From assembly GCA_016933535.1 (NCBI GenBank), contig JAFGAS010000086.1, forward strand, positions 186,001-250,000: a stretch of DNA of 64,000 bases, in the 5' to 3' direction. The notes below the pieces were generated by a model that saw only the letters and a list, made by a program, of their open reading frames with translations, searched no databases and was not told the DNA's origin. Positions 60,234 to 64,000 of the stretch are shown piece after piece. The position numbers and the translations under genes were made by a program. The stretch comes from Candidatus Zymogenaceae bacterium (lineage in GTDB: Bacteria > Desulfobacterota > Zymogenia > Zymogenales > Zymogenaceae). How positions within the stretch are numbered: the stretch's first letter is position 1; each line of letters begins with the position of its first letter.

Positions 60234-60659
60234 ATGATTCGAGAGTATCCCACGCGGCCTATCCTGGGCGTGGGGGCGGTGGTTGTCAGCGACGGCCGTG
60301 CCCTCCTGGTTAAAAGGGGAAAGGAGCCCGCCAAAGGAGTGTGGAGCATCCCCGGCGGTATGGTGGAGGTTGGAGAGACGATCCACGATGCGGTCGTCCG
60401 GGAGATCAGGGAAGAGACGGGACTCGAAATCGAAGTCGGGGGTCGATTGCAGGTCCTGGAGCGAATATTCAGGGATGGTTCGCAACGCGTGAGATATCAC
60501 TACATCCTGATCGACTACCGCGCGGTCCCCGTCGGGGGGAGCCTGTGTGCGTCGAGCGACGCCGCGGACGTCGGATTCTTCAACGCCCGACAACTGGAGA
60601 GACTGGGTCTTGCCGATATCACCGCCCTGGTGGTAAGAAAGGCTCTCGACGGCGGCTGA
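60234..60659 (+). CDS. Nudix hydrolase
   Basis: 141 residues. The complete Nudix box is GMVEVGETIHDAVVREIREETGL, following LLVKRGKEPAKGVWSIPG. This resembles ADP-ribose or NADH pyrophosphatase-like members, but the substrate is not set by the box. It starts divergently from the amidase gene and lies 65 bases before the sigma factor gene. Confidence 0.92.
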   Translation: MIREYPTRPILGVGAVVVSDGRALLVKRGKEPAKGVWSIPGGMVEVGETIHDAVVREIREETGLEIEVGGRLQVLERIFRDGSQRVRYHYILIDYRAVPVGGSLCASSDAADVGFFNARQLERLGLADITALVVRKALDGG

Positions 60660-60724
60660 ACCAAGTAACCCCAATACTCATGGAACATTTCCGGCCCTTC
60701 TGGGTCAAATAGACAGGATGACCC

Positions 60725-61312
60725 GTGACTCATCAAGAGTTAGATAGTCGTGACGAACTTGAACTGATCGTTGCGTCCCAGGCAGGGGATCACGACGCGT
60801 TTGGGTGGCTCATGAAGCGTTATAAGGACCGTGTCTTCAATACGGCTTTGCGCTTCGTGGGAAACTGGGCTATCGCCGAGGAATTGACCCAGGATATCTT
60901 TATCTCGGTCTATCGCAACATCGGGGGGTTTAAGGGAGAATCCAAATTCTCCACCTGGCTCTATCGCGTTACGGTCAATCACGCAAAAAACCGAATCGGG
61001 TATATGTCCCGAAAGGGGTATTACCGGAGCGATGAACTCTCCGATAACACCGATGGTGACGGCGCCTGGAGTCTTGCCGGCAGGACATCCGGCCCCGGAA
61101 AGTATGCCGAAGACAAGGAGTTGATCGGCATCCTCATGGAGTGTTTCAAGAAACTCTCGGACAATGACCGCCGAATCATCACCCTCAAGGACTTTGAGGG
61201 ATTAAACTATGACGAGATCGCCGAAATTCTGGCCATTAACCTCGGTACGGTCAAATCGCGGCTTTCCCGGGCGCGGGACCGCCTCAAAGAGATGATGAAG
61301 GATTATCTGTGA
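60725..61312 (+). CDS. ECF-type RNA polymerase sigma factor (RpoE-like)
   Basis: 195 residues from a GTG after AGGATGA. Region 2: LIVASQAGDHDAFGWLMKRYKDRVFNTALRFVGNWAIAEELTQDIFISVYRNIGGFKGESKFSTWLYRVTVNHAKNRI. Region 4: LSDNDRRIITLKDFEGLNYDEIAEILAINLGTVKSRLSRARDRLKEMM. It would direct RNA polymerase to envelope-stress or other regulons. The next gene codes a membrane protein and is probably its anti-sigma factor. Confidence 0.93.
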   Translation: MTHQELDSRDELELIVASQAGDHDAFGWLMKRYKDRVFNTALRFVGNWAIAEELTQDIFISVYRNIGGFKGESKFSTWLYRVTVNHAKNRIGYMSRKGYYRSDELSDNTDGDGAWSLAGRTSGPGKYAEDKELIGILMECFKKLSDNDRRIITLKDFEGLNYDEIAEILAINLGTVKSRLSRARDRLKEMMKDYL

Positions 61313-61381
61313 TAGAAGACTTGAACGGTACTGGTAAGTGGAGGTTAGTCTACCCGACTGTTGTGAAAACCGACTATATGG

Positions 61382-61395
61382 GGCCGATATCGGCC
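61382..61395. promoter_or_regulatory. 14-bp perfect palindrome before the anti-sigma-like gene
   Basis: GGCCGATATCGGCC, between the sigma factor stop and the next start, 30 bases before that start codon. It could be a hairpin or a binding site; no further support. Confidence 0.3.
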
Positions 61396-61424
61396 TCAAC
61401 ACACCCAGCAATGATCGTTAGATT

Positions 61425-62507
61425 ATGGACAGAGACCTAAAACGGGCACGGACGCTCATTTCGCTTGTCCATGACGGACAACTCACCGATGAGGAATACC
61501 GATTTCTCGAAAAGGCGGTTCTCCGTTATCCCGAGCTCAAGCTCGAGATCTACCGCCATGAGCGGCTCCACGACCTGGTTGATATGATTGCCAGCGTGCC
61601 GGCTCCTCCGGACATTGAGGACCGCGTCCTGAAAGCGATCAAATCAGAGGGGCCCGTCAAGCGGGCGGCCCATGTTATCTTTTTCCCCGGCCGGAGATTT
61701 GGTATCGAGGCGGTTGGTGCGATAGCGGCATCAATTATCGTCTTCTTTGTCGCCCTTATCTCATTTCCCTCCCTGGTAGGTATGGACCCGAAGACGGCCG
61801 TCCTCCCTTATGATACATTCGGGATATCGACCGCTTCCGTAGTCATGGATGAGGCGCCGCCGGCCGCTACCGAAGAGACACGTTCTCCCGCCGAAGACGT
61901 AGCCCTTGTCCCCCGGACCACCGAGGATAAGAAGAGCGACCATCTCCTTTACGCAGGCGCCGAAGAAAAACTTGTCGCGGCTCCCGAGATCGACAAGGGG
62001 ACCTTCTCCTCGGAAATCCCCTCATTCGGCGTATTAACCGCCAGCGGAGTCACCGCGGAGAGGGTTTCAAAGACCTTCACCCCACCCCGTGACATGCCGC
62101 TTTCAACCGCAAAAAAAGAGATGCCGATGGAATCGACGACATATATCTATTCTCCGACAGATGAGCTCCTGCTCCCCACCATACTCTTGATCTACAATAG
62201 CGACCCGATAAAGACAAAAAAGGACATTATGGATAAGGCGGTATCTCTGGGAGGAACTGTCTTGTCTAAAGAGATGGAAGGCTCTGAAGTCGCCGGGGAT
62301 AAAGATAAAAATGTACCTGGGTCGTATGTGAAGTATTCAGAAAAAGGGGCACAGGATGACGCGATCAGCCTTCCGCCCGAAAAAATGGACGAACTGCTCG
62401 ATTACCTGGTCGCCCGGTATCCCGAAACGGACAAAGTGATCGAAGATCTCAAGAACCGAAAGACCACCCCGTTCCTCAGGATCGATGTCGTCCCGACCAT
62501 CCAGTAG
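61425..62507 (+). CDS. Probable membrane-bound anti-sigma factor with periplasmic domain
   Basis: 360 residues. The N-terminal part (about 1-85) has the layout of an anti-sigma domain (ARTLISLVHDGQLTDEEYRFLEKAVLRYPELKLEIYRHERLHDLVDM) but lacks the zinc cysteines and histidine. One membrane helix follows (about 95-115, GAIAASIIVFFVALISF). The outer part is Pro/Ala/Glu-rich for about 130 residues. The C-terminal 120 residues resemble a DUF4349-type domain (KDIMDKAVSLGGTVLSKEM, LPPEKMDELLDYLVA). It lies 112 bases after the sigma factor gene, so it is inferred to be its regulator. Confidence 0.65.
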   Translation: MDRDLKRARTLISLVHDGQLTDEEYRFLEKAVLRYPELKLEIYRHERLHDLVDMIASVPAPPDIEDRVLKAIKSEGPVKRAAHVIFFPGRRFGIEAVGAIAASIIVFFVALISFPSLVGMDPKTAVLPYDTFGISTASVVMDEAPPAATEETRSPAEDVALVPRTTEDKKSDHLLYAGAEEKLVAAPEIDKGTFSSEIPSFGVLTASGVTAERVSKTFTPPRDMPLSTAKKEMPMESTTYIYSPTDELLLPTILLIYNSDPIKTKKDIMDKAVSLGGTVLSKEMEGSEVAGDKDKNVPGSYVKYSEKGAQDDAISLPPEKMDELLDYLVARYPETDKVIEDLKNRKTTPFLRIDVVPTIQ

Positions 62508-62509
62508 AT

Positions 62510-62995
62510 TCAGATATCCCGCACCATGATGAGGGCGTCCTCCTTCGTATCGGTGTAATAGCCCCTTCGTTTATACACAACACGAAATCCCATCTTCCGG
62601 TAGAGGCCGACACCGGCATCGTTATATTCCCTCACCTCAAGAAAGACATATCTACCCCCAATCTCCTTGGCCTTTTCTAGCGAGCGTTTGAGGACCTCCG
62701 TACCGATACCGAGCCTCCTTAGATCCCTCCGTACGGCAACGCTCATAATGTGTACCTCCCCCTCGATTAGCCAAAATACGATATAACCCGCCACGCCGCC
62801 CGCTAAATCGAAGACATAGCGATGGGAAAACTCGAGCTCAAACTCCCGCATAAAAATCCCCAGTGTCCAGGGAGTGGGAAACGACGACTTTTCGATCTCT
62901 ATCACCTCGTCGAGGTCCTCGATTCCCATCGGCTTCATCTCCAGTTCATCGACGGCTGATTGGGCTCCGCGCTTAGTATGTTGGTCGTCTTTCAC
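62510..62995 (-). CDS. rimI: Ribosomal-protein-alanine N-acetyltransferase (RimI-like)
   Basis: 161 residues from a GTG at 62995; the ATG at 62938 is an alternative. GNAT features: EKSSFPTPWTLGIFMREFEL (RimI-specific), IMSVAVRRDLRRLGIGTEVLKRSLEKA (acetyl-CoA site), YVFLEVREYNDAGVGLYRKMGFRVVYKRRGYY. It acetylates the N-terminus of S18 or related proteins. It converges on the anti-sigma-like gene with two bases between the stops. Confidence 0.88.
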   Translation of the reverse strand: MKDDQHTKRGAQSAVDELEMKPMGIEDLDEVIEIEKSSFPTPWTLGIFMREFELEFSHRYVFDLAGGVAGYIVFWLIEGEVHIMSVAVRRDLRRLGIGTEVLKRSLEKAKEIGGRYVFLEVREYNDAGVGLYRKMGFRVVYKRRGYYTDTKEDALIMVRDI

Positions 62996-63056
62996 GATCG
63001 GATGTCCTTACGGTATCGGATTTTACCTTCTGAAGGTTGGGTAGTGAACGGCGGCA

Positions 63057-63659
63057 TTACGTGGACTTCATGACGATGGATAGAATGATATTGGCGGCCT
63101 CATCACCCTGATCGGCACAATTTGACAGGTGCCGGTAGACCTCCCGCATCTTGAGCATATAGATGGGATCGGTTCCCTTGAAGAGATCCGACAGCGCCTG
63201 ATGGTAGGCCTGTTCCATATTGTTTTCAAATTTCTTGGCCCTCACGGCGTGGTCGTTGGCGATATTTGGGTAGTCTTTGAGGTACTTAATAGCCTTCACG
63301 AGCTCTTCATAGCCCTTTACCATGATGTCGATCATCTTTCCGACGTGTTCGTCGGCCGAAAGCTCATAGATCGTCAGCTCCAAGACGGTGTTGTCCGCAT
63401 AATCCATAACGTCGTCAAGCGCGCGGGAGAGCTGGAAAATATCTTCGCGGTCAATCGGTGTGGCGAACGTACGGTTGAGCTCCGCGATAATGATCCTGCG
63501 ATGCTCGTCCGCCTCCTTTTCGAGCCTTTTTACGGCCTCGGCGCAATCGGGACACTGGTTTGTCGCATACTCCTTGAGCGCCTTAAGCCCCTCCAGCACC
63601 TTTTCGGATTGGCTCATGAGAAGCGCATAGAAATCGGGTTTCTTTTTAAAGAAATACAT
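63057..63659 (-). CDS. DUF47/PhoU-like accessory protein of the Pit transporter
   Basis: 200 residues, helical: KKKPDFYALLMSQSEKVLEGLKAL, CPDCAEAVKRLEKEADEHRRII, RTFATPIDREDIFQLSRALDDVMDYADNTV. DUF47 proteins are linked with Pit transporters and modulate phosphate or polyphosphate balance. It overlaps the pit gene by 14 bases. Confidence 0.93.
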   Translation of the reverse strand: MYFFKKKPDFYALLMSQSEKVLEGLKALKEYATNQCPDCAEAVKRLEKEADEHRRIIIAELNRTFATPIDREDIFQLSRALDDVMDYADNTVLELTIYELSADEHVGKMIDIMVKGYEELVKAIKYLKDYPNIANDHAVRAKKFENNMEQAYHQALSDLFKGTDPIYMLKMREVYRHLSNCADQGDEAANIILSIVMKST

Positions 63660-64000
63660 GAATTTCCTTTATTGCCGTATAGACTACGCCGCTCAGCACG
63701 GCCGTACACGGAAGCGTTATAATCCAGGTCGACATGATTCTGTTCACGACATTCCACTTAATGGCGGATATCCTCTGAGCCGCCCCCGCACCGACGATAG
63801 ACGATGAGATCACCTGCGTGGTGCTCATCGGAAGTCCAAAGATCGCCGATGAATAAACGATAGCCGCAGAAGCCAGCTGTGCCGAAAATCCGTGCACCGA
63901 TCGCACGCGATAGATCTTTGAGCCGACGGTCTTCATGGTTCGATACCCGCCCGTCAATATACCGAGTGATACGGCCGCAGCGCATGCTATCCTCACCCAA
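63646..64000 (-). CDS. pit: Low-affinity inorganic phosphate transporter Pit, C-terminal part (continues past window)
   Basis: About 118 visible residues with no stop at the window edge. Pit features: GYRTMKTVGSKIYRVRSVHGFSAQLASAAIVYSSAIFGLPMSTTQVISSSIVGAGAAQRISAIKWNVV, the repeat sequence of the PiT family with the conserved PMSTTQ-type motif. It imports phosphate with cations. The rest lies beyond base 64000. Confidence 0.94.
   Translation of the reverse strand, partial: WVRIACAAAVSLGILTGGYRTMKTVGSKIYRVRSVHGFSAQLASAAIVYSSAIFGLPMSTTQVISSSIVGAGAAQRISAIKWNVVNRIMSTWIITLPCTAVLSGVVYTAIKEIHVFL

Overview
The window reads as a chromosomal segment of a Gram-negative anaerobe, most likely a deltaproteobacterium-type (Desulfobacterota) organism. 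This is inferred from gene content only: ferredoxin-dependent 2-oxoacid oxidoreductases, an MglA/MglB-type GTPase pair, an AmmeMemoRadiSam enzyme, a DUF4388 response regulator, lipoproteins with lipoboxes and an AMIN-domain amidase. Genes are tightly packed, many with 4-base ATGA overlaps. I see no rRNA, CRISPR array, phage module or insertion sequence.

Layout. 1-4.4 kb: the end of ligA, acyP, the radical SAM gene amrS, a lipoprotein, an RsbRD-domain protein, rsmI and rpmB. 4.7-9.9 kb (minus): a PAS/GAF diguanylate cyclase, ispG and a bifunctional-type relA/spoT form one operon behind a strong sigma70-like promoter. 10.1-17.1 kb (minus): a complete phosphate regulon, phoB-phoR-pstSCAB-phoU, with a candidate PHO box before pstS. 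17.3-27.2 kb: a DUF4388-receiver protein, an HU/IHF protein, tRNA-Arg(CCU), an Fe-S-type GMC oxidoreductase with its Tat-exported small subunit, adenine deaminase, a LysM/M23 lipoprotein, DedA, pcm and surE.

27.3-40.5 kb is the metabolic accessory part: two related MFS transporters, iorA/iorB with an FrhB-type flavoprotein, a split UxaA-family dehydratase behind a promoter with a perfect palindrome, an acetolactate-synthase-like TPP enzyme, a GNAT-like protein, and a small peptide gene whose C-terminal half is four Cys-containing decapeptides. The peptide looks like the precursor of a modified peptide but has no maturase in the window. 40.6-48.3 kb (minus): the mglA/mglB-like pair and an eight-gene operon coding pyruvate:ferredoxin oxidoreductase (porG-D-A-B) followed by NuoE, HndB, NuoF and HoxU-like subunits. 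No hydrogenase catalytic subunit is present, so it probably couples pyruvate oxidation to NAD(P).

48.3-52.2 kb holds housekeeping genes: recR, ybaB and dnaX, the 4.5S SRP RNA, two tRNA-Ser genes, tadA, and tRNA-Arg(ACG), the known TadA substrate. 52.4-54.9 kb: a TetR regulator with a 28-bp operator, a CrtI-like oxidoreductase and an unannotated 49-residue membrane peptide. 55.6-64 kb: a metallo-beta-lactamase-fold hydrolase, a secreted propeller protein, xerD, an AmiC-type amidase, a Nudix hydrolase, an ECF sigma factor with a membrane partner, rimI, and a low-affinity phosphate system (DUF47 plus Pit) cut by the window end.
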